Assembly: GCA_964503715.1 (NCBI GenBank)
Contig: CAZDAD010000003.1
Span: forward strand, 17,637-81,636
Length of the DNA stretch: 64,000 bases
From: JARIHD01 sp964503715
GTDB taxonomy: Bacteria; Patescibacteriota; Saccharimonadia; Saccharimonadales; UBA4665
Direction: 5' to 3'
Within the stretch, counting starts at the first letter, position 1; every line of letters starts with the position of its first letter. The position numbers and the translations under genes are program-made. Shown here in pieces: positions 51,659 through 60,401 of this stretch. A model generated the notes under the pieces. The model was not told the DNA's origin. It worked only from the letters and a program-made list of their open reading frames with translations, and searched no databases.

Positions 51659-52837
51659 CTAAAATTGTTGCAGATAATTGGTTTTAAATCCAGTCTGAAC
51701 ATTCTCAGCGGATTGATGTCGATCAAGCGCTAGAGTGAGTAGTTTTTCTACAAGGGCTACATTTGATACACCCGCCTTAGCCCAGTTATGAGCGTATAGA
51801 CTACCGGGGAGTGGGTTTACCTCGTTGAAGTATACTTTTTTGGATTTAGTATCAATCAACATATCGACTCGGGCAGTGCCCGTGCATCCAAGAGCTGCAT
51901 AAGTTTCGAGTCCTACTTTGATGGCGGCATCGTATAGTTTTGTAGGCAAGTCAGCTGGTATGGTGCTGTAGCCTTGAGCACCAGACTGCCCCTTACCGCC
52001 CTTTGATTTACCCTTACCCTTTTTGCCGCCTTGCATATATTTGGTCTCGAAATCAAAGAACTCGTCTGTTTTCAAGCTAGGCTGCTCCAACAATGCGGGA
52101 GTCAACTCATCATTGCCCATGATCGGTAGAGTTACTTCAACTAAGTTACTTACCCCCTCCTCTACTAGCGCCTTTGAATCATAGTGCAGCGCTACTTCGA
52201 TGGAATTGGCCAAATCTGAAGGGTTCCTTACCATAGTAATGCCGATACTCGAGCCAAGATGCGCTGGCTTGACGAACAAGGGGTATGTTAAGTCCTTGTT
52301 AATTTTGCCCACCCAGCTATCGGGGTCTGATTCATAGGCAGTTTTTGCAAAAGCCACAAATTTAGTGACATTTACACCGACGCTAGCCGCAATCTGCTTA
52401 GCCAACACCTTGTCCATAGACAGAACACTGGCAGGAACATTGCAACCAACATATGGAACGTTAGCCATTTCGCAAACAGCCATAAGCTCACCATCTTCAC
52501 CATGAGTACCATGAGTAGCAGGAAAGATGATATCCACATCGTGAATCTTTTGACTAATTTTTTGTTTTTGAATAATTTTAAGTCCGTTGTCAAAGAGCAA
52601 GCTAACGGGCTTGTCTGCACTAATCTTTTTATCAATATTTCCAGACCTATAAAGTGAGATGTCAGCATACTCCTGGCCGACATACCACCTACCTGCTTTG
52701 GATATATAAATAGGCAAAACATCATAATGGCTAGACATCCTCAGGGGCGTTATGACTGACGCAATAGCCGTTAGGACTGATATGTCGTGCTCGGTTGATC
52801 TGGAGCCAAATACCACTCCAACTAATGGTTTCTTCAT
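51659..52837 (-). CDS. ddl: D-alanine-D-alanine ligase with a Gly/Lys-rich insert
   Basis: ATP-grasp ligase of 392 residues joining two D-alanines for peptidoglycan. It starts PLVGVVFGSRSTEHDISVLTA, contains HGTHGEDGELMAVCE and VKPAHLGSSIGITMV, and ends with the metal site ARVDMLIDTKSKKVYFNEVN and NPLPG. A run of about 20 residues dominated by Gly, Lys, Ser and Gln (51980-52035) is inserted after the omega-like region, which normal Ddl lacks. TATAAT with TGG lies six bases before the ATG. Confidence 0.94.
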   Translation of the reverse strand: MKKPLVGVVFGSRSTEHDISVLTAIASVITPLRMSSHYDVLPIYISKAGRWYVGQEYADISLYRSGNIDKKISADKPVSLLFDNGLKIIQKQKISQKIHDVDIIFPATHGTHGEDGELMAVCEMANVPYVGCNVPASVLSMDKVLAKQIAASVGVNVTKFVAFAKTAYESDPDSWVGKINKDLTYPLFVKPAHLGSSIGITMVRNPSDLANSIEVALHYDSKALVEEGVSNLVEVTLPIMGNDELTPALLEQPSLKTDEFFDFETKYMQGGKKGKGKSKGGKGQSGAQGYSTIPADLPTKLYDAAIKVGLETYAALGCTGTARVDMLIDTKSKKVYFNEVNPLPGSLYAHNWAKAGVSNVALVEKLLTLALDRHQSAENVQTGFKTNYLQQF

Positions 52838-52843
52838 AAAGAC

Positions 52844-52849
52844 ATTATA
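52844..52849 (-). promoter_or_regulatory. -10 box of ddl implying a leaderless transcript
   Basis: Perfect TATAAT with extended TGG, six bases before the ATG at 52837, no SD possible. Confidence 0.65.
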
Positions 52850-52857
52850 CCATCGGA

Positions 52858-54297
52858 CTAGTGGTAGTTATCTGTCCAGTCGTTCTGCATAATTACCAAG
52901 TCCCCTGCCGCCACAAATGATTGCAAGCCCAGATAAAACTCTAGGGGCCTGTGTTCTATTCGTACTTCGCCAGCAAAACGCTGCTCTGATAAGCCATGTT
53001 GTATGTGCTGTGTCGCCGAGTTTTGCATTAGTACCACTATATCTGGATTTGCTTTGGCTATTAGTCGGCCCATTTCGTTATGGACTGACTGGCTGGTGCT
53101 ACCTTGGTCAACTAGCCCAGGAGTGACGTATATTTTGCGACTAGCGGGCAATGCTGCTAATAGCTTAGTTCCTGCTTTTATGCCTTCTATATTGCCATTG
53201 TAGGTGTCATCAATAATCTGCGCTCCCATCAACTCGTAGGGCTGCATGCGGTGCGGATAAGGTTCTAGCGAGGCTAGGTTAGTCTCAACGTCTTTGTGGC
53301 TTAACCCCATCAGATTGGCAATCACGGCGCAAAGTGACAGGGGGCCTATCTGGTGTTCTCCCAGAAGTTTGCTCTTTATTAGCAGGCGAGATTTTTTATT
53401 CTTGATGGTAAATTCTGTGCCGCTGAACTTAATTGATATATTCTGTGGTGTCCAGCCTAAGACACCTTGGCTTGAATAGGCGTGATGCTCTGGCCTGGCA
53501 TAGTCCATAACCACCGATGAGTCACCATTAACAAATACTCTGTTATGGTCTACAAAATTACATACCGAAAAGATATCTTCGGCTGCAGCATCGAGCGTTT
53601 TGTACTTATCCAAATGAGCAGGCGCAAGACCCGTTATAATAGCGTGAGTTGGGTGAGTAAGAAGCGCAAACTTTGTAACGTCTCCAGGAGCACCCTCGCC
53701 GTACTCTATAATTATGACATCTTCATCGCCCTCAAGTGAGTTAGCAAAACGAGCATGTGATATGGCAACGTTTTCGTTAGCTGGAGTAACAGCAACTTTC
53801 AAGCCCTGACCAATGGCAGCTGCCAACATCTCCTTCATGCTAGTCTTGCCGTAGCTGCCAACAATAGCGATCTTTACAGCCTTATGGTCTGCAAATATTC
53901 TCTCGGCCCTTGCAATGTATTTTCTGCGCCTTGGAGAAATAACTAGAATGTACCCCAGCCACAGAGGTATAACTATTAGATGCGCCCAAACTATAGGGGC
54001 AATGAGAATGATAACCAGTGACAACAACAACCTGTAAAGGACTAAGCCATTAGCCAAGGAAAAGTACAATAAGGTAAGGCCAGTTGTGTACTGAAGTAAC
54101 ATGCCAATGTTAAGCGATAGATTGATTAGCCTTGCAGCCTTGGTCTTAACTAACTCACGCCTATACTCAACCTGTGAAAAGTTACGAGTTCGCCAGTACC
54201 ATCTCAGGTAAGGCAGAACCTCATATTCGGTGTTCTGCAACATATACGTTAGCGCCTTGGCATAGGACCAAGCATACAGGCTAAGCAGCGCGCGCAT
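52858..54297 (-). CDS. MurF-like Mur ligase with N-terminal membrane segments
   Basis: A 479-residue Mur ligase. The N-terminal 130 residues are not the usual MurF domain but hold two or three hydrophobic helices (about 55-125). The ATP-binding loop is VKIAIVGSYGKTSMKEML, and the ligase core includes YGEGAPGDVTKF, GLAPAHLDKYKTLDAAAEDIF and DDTYNGNIEGIKAG. It sits directly upstream of ddl, so it probably adds D-Ala-D-Ala to the UDP-MurNAc-tripeptide (MurF role). Its ATG overlaps the hydrolase stop by one base. Confidence 0.88.
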   Translation of the reverse strand: MRALLSLYAWSYAKALTYMLQNTEYEVLPYLRWYWRTRNFSQVEYRRELVKTKAARLINLSLNIGMLLQYTTGLTLLYFSLANGLVLYRLLLSLVIILIAPIVWAHLIVIPLWLGYILVISPRRRKYIARAERIFADHKAVKIAIVGSYGKTSMKEMLAAAIGQGLKVAVTPANENVAISHARFANSLEGDEDVIIIEYGEGAPGDVTKFALLTHPTHAIITGLAPAHLDKYKTLDAAAEDIFSVCNFVDHNRVFVNGDSSVVMDYARPEHHAYSSQGVLGWTPQNISIKFSGTEFTIKNKKSRLLIKSKLLGEHQIGPLSLCAVIANLMGLSHKDVETNLASLEPYPHRMQPYELMGAQIIDDTYNGNIEGIKAGTKLLAALPASRKIYVTPGLVDQGSTSQSVHNEMGRLIAKANPDIVVLMQNSATQHIQHGLSEQRFAGEVRIEHRPLEFYLGLQSFVAAGDLVIMQNDWTDNYH

Positions 54298-55049
54298 TAT
54301 GATAAGAACTCCTGGATAGTACTAGCAGTATTTGCTGACCGATCGCGATGGACAAAATGCCCTGCTCCCGCAATAACCTCTAATGTTGATCCGCTAATAG
54401 CGTTATGAAATAGTTCGCCATATAGAACGGGCGTAGCCTTGTCTGCTTCACCGTACATTAGCAGAGTTGGTACCGTGATAAGCTTTGCATCAGCCTGTAC
54501 ATCCTCCGCTACAATCCGTTTGAACGTTGACTTCATATGCCCAGCTATCAAATAGTCCGATCCAATACGCTGATAAAGTTTTTCTTGTAACCTACCACTA
54601 ACACTTTCAGGTAATACAAGAGTAACCAGTTTACCAGTTTTGGTCATTATCTTTATAAGCTGCTTGCCAGCGCTAGATTTTTGACGGATGCCAGCGCTCG
54701 CCAATAAGACTAAACGCTCTGGACTTATATAATTATGGGCCACGGCTTTTATTGCTATTGCTCCGCCGTTGGAGTGACCAATACAAGCATAGAGATTTTT
54801 AGCCTGAATCTTGTCTAGAAACTTAGCAACAAAATCAGAATATTCTTGTAGACCCCAGGCCGTGTCAGGCTGAGAAGTCTCCCCAAAGCCAGGCAGGTCC
54901 AAGGCAATAACTTCGTATTGTTTAGATAATACTGGCACTAGATGCGACCAAGTAGCTAGGCTATCACCCCACCCATGTAAAAGGAGGGCTCTTCTACCCT
55001 CGCCCTGGCGCGAATATCGCGTCATCAAACCATCAACAACAACTTGCAT
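54297..55049 (-). CDS. Alpha/beta hydrolase
   Basis: A 250-residue alpha/beta hydrolase. The oxyanion segment is LLLHGWGDSLATWSHLV, the nucleophile elbow GHSNGGAIAI, the acid is in MYGEADKATPV and the histidine in GAGHFVHRD. It lacks a signal peptide. The substrate is unknown. It is translationally coupled to the MurF-like gene, which suggests a role near cell-wall metabolism, without proof. TATAAT lies nine bases before the ATG. Confidence 0.9.
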   Translation of the reverse strand: MQVVVDGLMTRYSRQGEGRRALLLHGWGDSLATWSHLVPVLSKQYEVIALDLPGFGETSQPDTAWGLQEYSDFVAKFLDKIQAKNLYACIGHSNGGAIAIKAVAHNYISPERLVLLASAGIRQKSSAGKQLIKIMTKTGKLVTLVLPESVSGRLQEKLYQRIGSDYLIAGHMKSTFKRIVAEDVQADAKLITVPTLLMYGEADKATPVLYGELFHNAISGSTLEVIAGAGHFVHRDRSANTASTIQEFLS

Positions 55050-55080
55050 GCTGCTCTAATTATAAACTAAAGAGGTCTAA

Positions 55081-55899
55081 TTAACCGAGAATATAAACTG
55101 CTGCAATAGCTATCAACAGCACAGCAGCAACAGCGGCGAGAACAATAGTAGTCTTACGGCTGTTATTCATACCAGCCGTGGCAACCGTTGTAGCGGCGGC
55201 TGTAGCAATTGATTCAGTGGTTGGAGTTGGGCCTTCTGTGGCACTAGATGCTTCAGTGCCTTCAGTGGCTGGAGCAACTACATCTGGTTCAGTATTTGCT
55301 GTAGCTGGCTCAGTTGGCTCTGGGGCAACACCAGTGGCTGGTTCAGCGGCCAGTTCGGGTGATGCAGATGTCTCTGGAGTGACAGCAGATTCGGCGGGTG
55401 CTTCAGTCTCGACAGCCGTAGCTTCTGCTGGTTCGGTGGTAGGCACTTCTGGTGTCTCGGTGCTAACTGGATTATTTGCCGACTCAACAGCAACAGTTTC
55501 GACGGCTGAATCATTTGCAGCTACTTCGGTAGGCACTTCTGGGTTAGTAACTGAGGCTGCTAGGGCTGCATCTACTTCAGCTTGGACGTCAGCAAGCGGC
55601 GACTGTTCGGTTTGTGCTTCAGCAGTGACTGACTGAGCCGTGCCTTGAGCCGTCATAACCGCTTCTGACTGAGGAGTTTCGGTAGTTGGGTTATCGCCAC
55701 TAGCTTCTACAGCGCCTTCGACCGCAACCTCGCCACTATTGTCAGCTGGTTGTGCAATAACTTCATTGGGCTCTGGGGCTAGCGAAACATCGCCTACGCC
55801 CTCAGCCTGAAAATTATCAGTTGGAGCAGGAACGGCCTGCTGCGCTTGGGGCTCATTATTATCTTCGCTTGGTGGGGTTATTGTCTTGTGTGGGTCCAT
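55081..55899 (-). CDS. Low-complexity tail-anchored protein rich in Pro, Ala, Glu, Thr and Val
   Basis: A 272-residue protein made almost entirely of low-complexity sequence of the type VAVEGAVEASGDNPTTETP, and a single C-terminal membrane helix (about 249-271, LAAVAAVLLIAIAAVYILG) preceded by a basic NSRKT. The sequence is probably disordered and on the cytoplasmic side, as the positive residues precede the helix. The start is ATG 55899 (AGGTG upstream); the longer frame to 55917 is rejected. The composition makes homology searches unreliable. It is followed by the alpha/beta hydrolase. Confidence 0.7.
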   Translation of the reverse strand: MDPHKTITPPSEDNNEPQAQQAVPAPTDNFQAEGVGDVSLAPEPNEVIAQPADNSGEVAVEGAVEASGDNPTTETPQSEAVMTAQGTAQSVTAEAQTEQSPLADVQAEVDAALAASVTNPEVPTEVAANDSAVETVAVESANNPVSTETPEVPTTEPAEATAVETEAPAESAVTPETSASPELAAEPATGVAPEPTEPATANTEPDVVAPATEGTEASSATEGPTPTTESIATAAATTVATAGMNNSRKTTIVLAAVAAVLLIAIAAVYILG

Positions 55900-55974
55900 C
55901 GCACCTACTTCTTTCAATATTTAAATTTATACTCTTTGCTTATAATTATACATAAGCAGTATATTGTTAGGAAA

Positions 55975-56913
55975 TTACTGTAAAGTCTCCTGTGTTTCGG
56001 CGAGCCGTTTTCGAAGCTCTGCGCCCGAAATGACCTGCTTAGGCTCGTTCCATATGAATATAGCGCCTTGCCCAGAGTACTTCTGTACCTGACCATTATT
56101 ATCAGACGATACTAGCTGGTGAGATAGGGCATCAATTGTAACTTTGGCCTTGATTGGTTGGAAGGCAGAGTAGTCATTGGGGTCAAGGTCATCAAGCTCA
56201 TGGATACCCATGTACTTTGCAACTTGTTTGATGGCAGCCACATAGGCCACTGGGCGAACCTCTAGATCGTAGATATACACCTTACGTCCGTCAATCTCTG
56301 TTCTTTTAACCGACTTGGTGTCAAATGATACTTTATATAGCTGGCCCTGCTTCATCTGGTCAACCACATCCTTGCGCTGCTGTGGCGTCAGATTACCGAC
56401 TGGTAGCAGGTGGCTGCCAAGCGATGGGCCTAATATAGACTGAACAGTCAATCGGCTACCGCCGTTAGTGGCACCTTCATCAGATCCGTTCTCAGTCTTG
56501 GCCCATACATTGACTAGCTTTGAGAAATCAGCCTTTTTTGAATTTGGGCTATCTTGGGCCGCTTGCAATTGTGTGTATCGAGTGTAGTCGGCTTTATCTG
56601 TGCCGACTGTTTCGGTAGACACTTGGTTAGGCCCCTGCTTAATGTGCATATAATATCGTGATTTTAGATCACCGTTTGATGAGTACTGTACATACTGCTT
56701 TTGAGTTTGAGCTTCTGAGCTTTGTTCCATTGAAGTAGTAACAGACTTGAGCGAAAGATTGTTATTGACTGCCGACCAAAAAACATTCTTTGGGTTAGTG
56801 TAAACCTGACGCCACCAGAATACTGCCGTAGCCAACACAATAAGTGTTCCGATTAAATATACATAACGATAAGATTTTGCCATATAAGCAAAGGGCTGTT
56901 TCACATAATTCAT
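55975..56913 (-). CDS. Exported single-pass membrane protein of unknown function
   Basis: A 312-residue protein. An N-terminal helix (about 17-38, VYLIGTLIVLATAVFWW) anchors an external domain of about 270 residues. The rest alternates strands and turns, with few cysteines. It recalls LolA/LppX-like beta-barrel half domains in its strand pattern, but I cannot identify it. It lies next to the low-complexity protein and upstream of tRNA-Ala terminators. No catalytic motif is evident. Confidence 0.65.
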   Translation of the reverse strand: MNYVKQPFAYMAKSYRYVYLIGTLIVLATAVFWWRQVYTNPKNVFWSAVNNNLSLKSVTTSMEQSSEAQTQKQYVQYSSNGDLKSRYYMHIKQGPNQVSTETVGTDKADYTRYTQLQAAQDSPNSKKADFSKLVNVWAKTENGSDEGATNGGSRLTVQSILGPSLGSHLLPVGNLTPQQRKDVVDQMKQGQLYKVSFDTKSVKRTEIDGRKVYIYDLEVRPVAYVAAIKQVAKYMGIHELDDLDPNDYSAFQPIKAKVTIDALSHQLVSSDNNGQVQKYSGQGAIFIWNEPKQVISGAELRKRLAETQETLQ

Positions 56914-56940
56914 AAGATTATTGTAACAGCCTTAGACCAC

Positions 56941-56976
56941 AAAAAGAAAAACACCAGCATTTTAGCTGCTGGCGTT
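56941..56976 (-). terminator. Terminator of the tRNA-Ala transcript
   Basis: CGCCAGCA, loop GCTAAAA, TGCTGGTG, then TTTTTC on the minus strand, just after tRNA-Ala(CGC). Confidence 0.8.
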
Positions 56977-56989
56977 GCGTCTGTCTCAG

Positions 56990-57066
56990 TGGTGGAGTAT
57001 GGCGGAGTCGAACCGCCGACCTCGGCAATGCGAATGCCGCGCTCTAGCCAACTGAGCTAATACCCC
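56990..57066 (-). tRNA. tRNA-Ala (CGC)
   Basis: Cloverleaf of 77 bases including encoded CCA. Acceptor GGGGTAT/ATACTCC has G3-U70, the alanine identity pair. Anticodon loop TTCGCAT on CGGCA/TGCCG, anticodon CGC. It is the second of two alanine tRNAs in one transcript. Confidence 0.92.
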
Positions 57067-57089
57067 GCGAATCAAATCTAAGATGTAAA

Positions 57090-57166
57090 TGGTGGAGCTA
57101 CAGGGACTTGAACCCTGGACCTCTTCCATGCCATGGAAGCGCTCTAGCCAACTGAGCTACAGCCCC
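57090..57166 (-). tRNA. tRNA-Ala (GGC)
   Basis: Cloverleaf of 77 bases with CCA encoded. Acceptor GGGGCTG/TAGCTCC has G3-U70. Anticodon loop ATGGCAT on CTTCC/GGAAG, anticodon GGC. Nearly the same D arm as the next tRNA-Ala, 23 bases away, which indicates duplication. Confidence 0.92.
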
Positions 57167-57226
57167 AAACTTACAGAGGTTATTCTAGCAGACTGATTGC
57201 CAAAATAAAAGACAGCTATCCAGAAG

Positions 57227-58156
57227 TTACAGGAGCTTTTTCATTTTGGCATATATGAATACCAGAACAGTTGTTAGCAGAGCAGCCAAGGCGACCACCG
57301 TATAGGCCCAGGGTGAATGCTGAAGCGGCAGGCCAATATTCATACCGTACATACCGAAGAACATGTTTGGCACAGCAAATATCACAGTGACCAATGTAAG
57401 GTACTGCATACTGCGGTTTAGGTTGTTGGAGTTAATTGATGAATAAGCCTCACGAATGTTAACGATTGATTTGACATTAGAGCTACAGGCTTCGATTGAC
57501 TGTTCGTTATTGAGGAGCAGGTCCTCAACTATCTCCTGATCTTCTTCAAACAACGGTATATGCTTGCCTCGTAGTAGGCGTCTAAGCATGGCATTAGTTG
57601 GTTCGAGGTCGGCCAAGAAGTCGTTTAACTCGTCTTCGATAACTACAAAATCTACAAAATCCTGATTGTGGATACTCTGACGGCGCAAACGTTGGCGAAT
57701 GTTTCTGATCTGCTTACTGGCACGATTAATGTAGACATCGTATTGGTTAACGATACTGTCTAGGACTTGCAGAATTAGCTTAGGACGCTGAGTGGTATTG
57801 AAATCGACTTTACCTTGGACAAAAGCCTCCAAACACGACAGTTTCTGTAGGGAAATTGTTATCAAGAAATCTGGACCGTGCACAAACAGTATTGGCACTG
57901 TCTCGATATCACCGAAATCATCTATATATGGGTACCGAACAAAGATGTAGGTCTGCTCGCCCTCAGCTTCGAGGCGTGGCATCTCGTCCTCATCAAGGGC
58001 GTCCTCCAGGAAACCATCATCAAGATCAAACTTATCGATTAGTTGGCGGATCTCAGGCTCGGTTGGAGCTTCAACATACACCCATGAACCTGGTTTATAT
58101 GAATCCAGCTCTTCAAGTGATGTCTTGCGTACACTTTTGAAATAATATTTGATCAT
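57227..58156 (-). CDS. corA: CorA-family magnesium/cobalt transporter
   Basis: A 309-residue channel-like Mg2+ transporter. An acidic N-terminal domain (1-240) precedes two C-terminal membrane helices. The signature GMYGMNIGLP, with GMN after TM1, is present. EEDQEIVEDLLLNNEQSIEAC is part of the stalk helix. The positive C-terminal end (AKMKKLL) is short. The start is ATG 58156 with AAGGA. It lies downstream of a probable ncRNA. Confidence 0.95.
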   Translation of the reverse strand: MIKYYFKSVRKTSLEELDSYKPGSWVYVEAPTEPEIRQLIDKFDLDDGFLEDALDEDEMPRLEAEGEQTYIFVRYPYIDDFGDIETVPILFVHGPDFLITISLQKLSCLEAFVQGKVDFNTTQRPKLILQVLDSIVNQYDVYINRASKQIRNIRQRLRRQSIHNQDFVDFVVIEDELNDFLADLEPTNAMLRRLLRGKHIPLFEEDQEIVEDLLLNNEQSIEACSSNVKSIVNIREAYSSINSNNLNRSMQYLTLVTVIFAVPNMFFGMYGMNIGLPLQHSPWAYTVVALAALLTTVLVFIYAKMKKLL

Positions 58157-58211
58157 GGCGGGTCCTTCCGACCATTTTTGTTATCTTGTTTATATTGTAT
58201 CAGTCACAGTG

Positions 58212-58246
58212 GCAATAAATAAACCGCCCGAGTGTATCTGGGCGGT
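58212..58246 (-). terminator. Terminator-like hairpin before corA
   Basis: ACCGCCC, ten-base loop, GGGCGGT, then TTATTTATTG on the minus strand. It follows the structured stretch after ligA. Confidence 0.65.
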
Positions 58247-58345
58247 AATTTGGTCGTGCGCGCCCACCCGCGGCGGGTGGATGCATTTTGTTTTGGAAAA
58301 GGCTGTTTGTTTCACGCGCCGCAATAGCGCACGATTACCTTAAGC
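58212..58345 (-). ncRNA. Candidate structured small RNA between ligA and corA
   Basis: On the minus strand a TTGACA (58370-58365) followed 16 bases later by TATGCT gives a start near 58336. The RNA would hold TCGTGCGC (58334-58327), which pairs over eight bases with GCGCACGA (58261-58254). It also holds the internal palindrome CCACCCGC/GCGGGTGG (58264-58280) and ends at the terminator hairpin. Length is about 125 bases. It matches no RNA family I can name. The strand and the promoter are not certain. Confidence 0.35.
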
Positions 58346-58370
58346 ATAATACTTTTGTAGCTGATGTCAA

Positions 58371-60401
58371 CTAGGCAATTAGTTCAAGGAGCTTTTGCTC
58401 GTCAATGACTTCAACGCCAAGTGCGGCGGCCTTTTGCAACTTGCTAGCTCCGACCTTACCGCCAGCTACTAGATAAGTTGTTCCCTTACCTACACTAGAC
58501 TGGAAAGTACCGCCCAGACTGCGTATTATTTCGGCTGCCGCTTCCCGCTTCATAGATTCCAGAGACCCTGTAATAACGAAAGATTTACCATGCAATGGGC
58601 CATTAGCATGCGAAATATGCTTCGCCTCAACTCCCAAGGACGATAATTTTGATAGTAGAGTTCCATTATCCTCATCAGCGAACCATGCGACTATCGACTC
58701 TGCGACTACCTTGCCTATGCCATCAACTCCAGCGAGATCATCAATCGTGGCCACAGATAGTGCCTGAATACTGCCAAACCTTTCGGCTAAGTCCTGAGCC
58801 GTCTGGACGCCAACATGCCTTATGCCTAGACCATATATGAATCTTGGTAGACTAGGTGATTTTTTGGCAGCAATTGCCGAGACTAGATTTTTAGCCGACA
58901 GTTCAGCGAATCTATCAAGCTCAATTACTTGTTCCTCTCCTAGGGTATATATATCGGCGATATCATCCACGAGACCACTATCAACTAGTGTTTCAACATT
59001 CTTTTCGCCTAGGCCATCAATGTCTAGAGCAGCCTTGCTGGCATAATGTTCAAGAGACCTCTTGAGAATAATCGGTCCAGTCATATCCATGGCCCTATAC
59101 ACAACCTCACCATCTGGTCGCTCAAATACCAGCTCTGGGTATTGTCGCTTTAGCTCTGCTTGCATATTGAACTTTTTGGTACCGTTAGGTCTTAGTTGAA
59201 CAATAACCCTTTGGACCTGTGGGATTATATCGCCAGCCTTAAAGATAATGACAGTGTCGCCAACTCGGACATCCTTACGGGCGATTTCATCGGCGTTATG
59301 TAAACTAGCGTGTTGAACAGTAGTACCCGCCACTACAACAGGCGCAAAAACCGCCACAGGCGTGGCTGCGCCCGTACGCCCTATACTGATAACGATATCT
59401 TCAACTATGGTCGTAGCCTCTTCGGCAGCATATTTAAAGGCCACCGCACCACGAGGTGCCTTACCAACTATGCCCAGCCGACTGACCTGATCTCGGTTAT
59501 TTACCTTTATGACCAGTCCATCAGTATTAAATGGCAGTTTCTTGCGAGCCTCATCCCAATATTCGACAAACTCCATTACACTATTGATATCTTTCTGTAT
59601 GCTCGCTTGTCTATTGGTAAGAAAACCCATATTATGAGCTGCTTCGTAGGCAAAATCGTTAGTTGGGATATCCTGTTCGTTATCGCGAATCACATCATAG
59701 GCCCGAAAAGTCAAAGGCCGCGAGGCAACCAGGCTGGGGTCGAGCTGACGAATAGTGCCAGCAGCTAAATTACGGGGGTTAGCAAACAATGGTTTACCTG
59801 ATTCCGCCTGAAGCTGATTCAACTTATCAAAATTATGCTTCAAAATTACTATTTCACCTCTTATCTCGGTCCTGCCAATAGATAATTCAGGATGCTCTGG
59901 CCACTCCCTTAGTAGTAGTGGAATGCTCTCAATAGTTCTGACATTAGCAGTCACATCTTCACCTACAAAACCATCTCCCCTAGTTACAGCCGTGACCAGC
60001 TTACCATTCTCGTATATGAGCGAGCAGGCTAGACCGTCCATTTTTATGTCACAAAAGAACGATATCGGCTCGTCAGGCAAAAGCTTACAAGTACGCGCAT
60101 ACCAATCTTGTACCTCTTGGCGATTAAAGACATCGTTCAAGCTAGTCATACGCTGACGATGAGTTACTTTGCTAAAGCCGTCCAGAACTGAGCCAGCAAC
60201 TCTCTGAGTTGGGCTATCGGACGTTATTAATTCTGGGTAAATGCTCTCAAGTTCGCTAAGTTCGTGCTTCAAGCTATCTGCCGCCGCTTCACTCATTAGC
60301 GATTCATCGAGAACATGATAGTGGTAACGGTAATCATTTATTATTTGACGGAGCTGATTGATACGCACTTCAGCTTGTTGTCGATTGAGGGGGTTCTTCA
60401 T
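58371..60401 (-). CDS. ligA: NAD-dependent DNA ligase
   Basis: Joins Okazaki fragments with NAD+. The 676 residues show the adenylation lysine in FFCDIKMDGLACSL, the NAD-binding Ia domain near the N-terminus, the OB fold, HhH motifs (LAGVDGIGKVVAESIV) and a C-terminal BRCT domain (about 595-676). The usual zinc-finger cysteines are not obvious, a trait of some shortened ligases. The ATG overlaps the stop of the membrane protein gene upstream as ATGA. Confidence 0.95.
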   Translation of the reverse strand: MKNPLNRQQAEVRINQLRQIINDYRYHYHVLDESLMSEAAADSLKHELSELESIYPELITSDSPTQRVAGSVLDGFSKVTHRQRMTSLNDVFNRQEVQDWYARTCKLLPDEPISFFCDIKMDGLACSLIYENGKLVTAVTRGDGFVGEDVTANVRTIESIPLLLREWPEHPELSIGRTEIRGEIVILKHNFDKLNQLQAESGKPLFANPRNLAAGTIRQLDPSLVASRPLTFRAYDVIRDNEQDIPTNDFAYEAAHNMGFLTNRQASIQKDINSVMEFVEYWDEARKKLPFNTDGLVIKVNNRDQVSRLGIVGKAPRGAVAFKYAAEEATTIVEDIVISIGRTGAATPVAVFAPVVVAGTTVQHASLHNADEIARKDVRVGDTVIIFKAGDIIPQVQRVIVQLRPNGTKKFNMQAELKRQYPELVFERPDGEVVYRAMDMTGPIILKRSLEHYASKAALDIDGLGEKNVETLVDSGLVDDIADIYTLGEEQVIELDRFAELSAKNLVSAIAAKKSPSLPRFIYGLGIRHVGVQTAQDLAERFGSIQALSVATIDDLAGVDGIGKVVAESIVAWFADEDNGTLLSKLSSLGVEAKHISHANGPLHGKSFVITGSLESMKREAAAEIIRSLGGTFQSSVGKGTTYLVAGGKVGASKLQKAAALGVEVIDEQKLLELIA

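Noticed and set aside
55178..55636. Long plus-strand frame rich in Ser, Ala, Gly and Val opposite the low-complexity gene
   Set aside because: It is the antisense of a low-complexity coding region, whose codon bias leaves the opposite frame open. It has no start signal.
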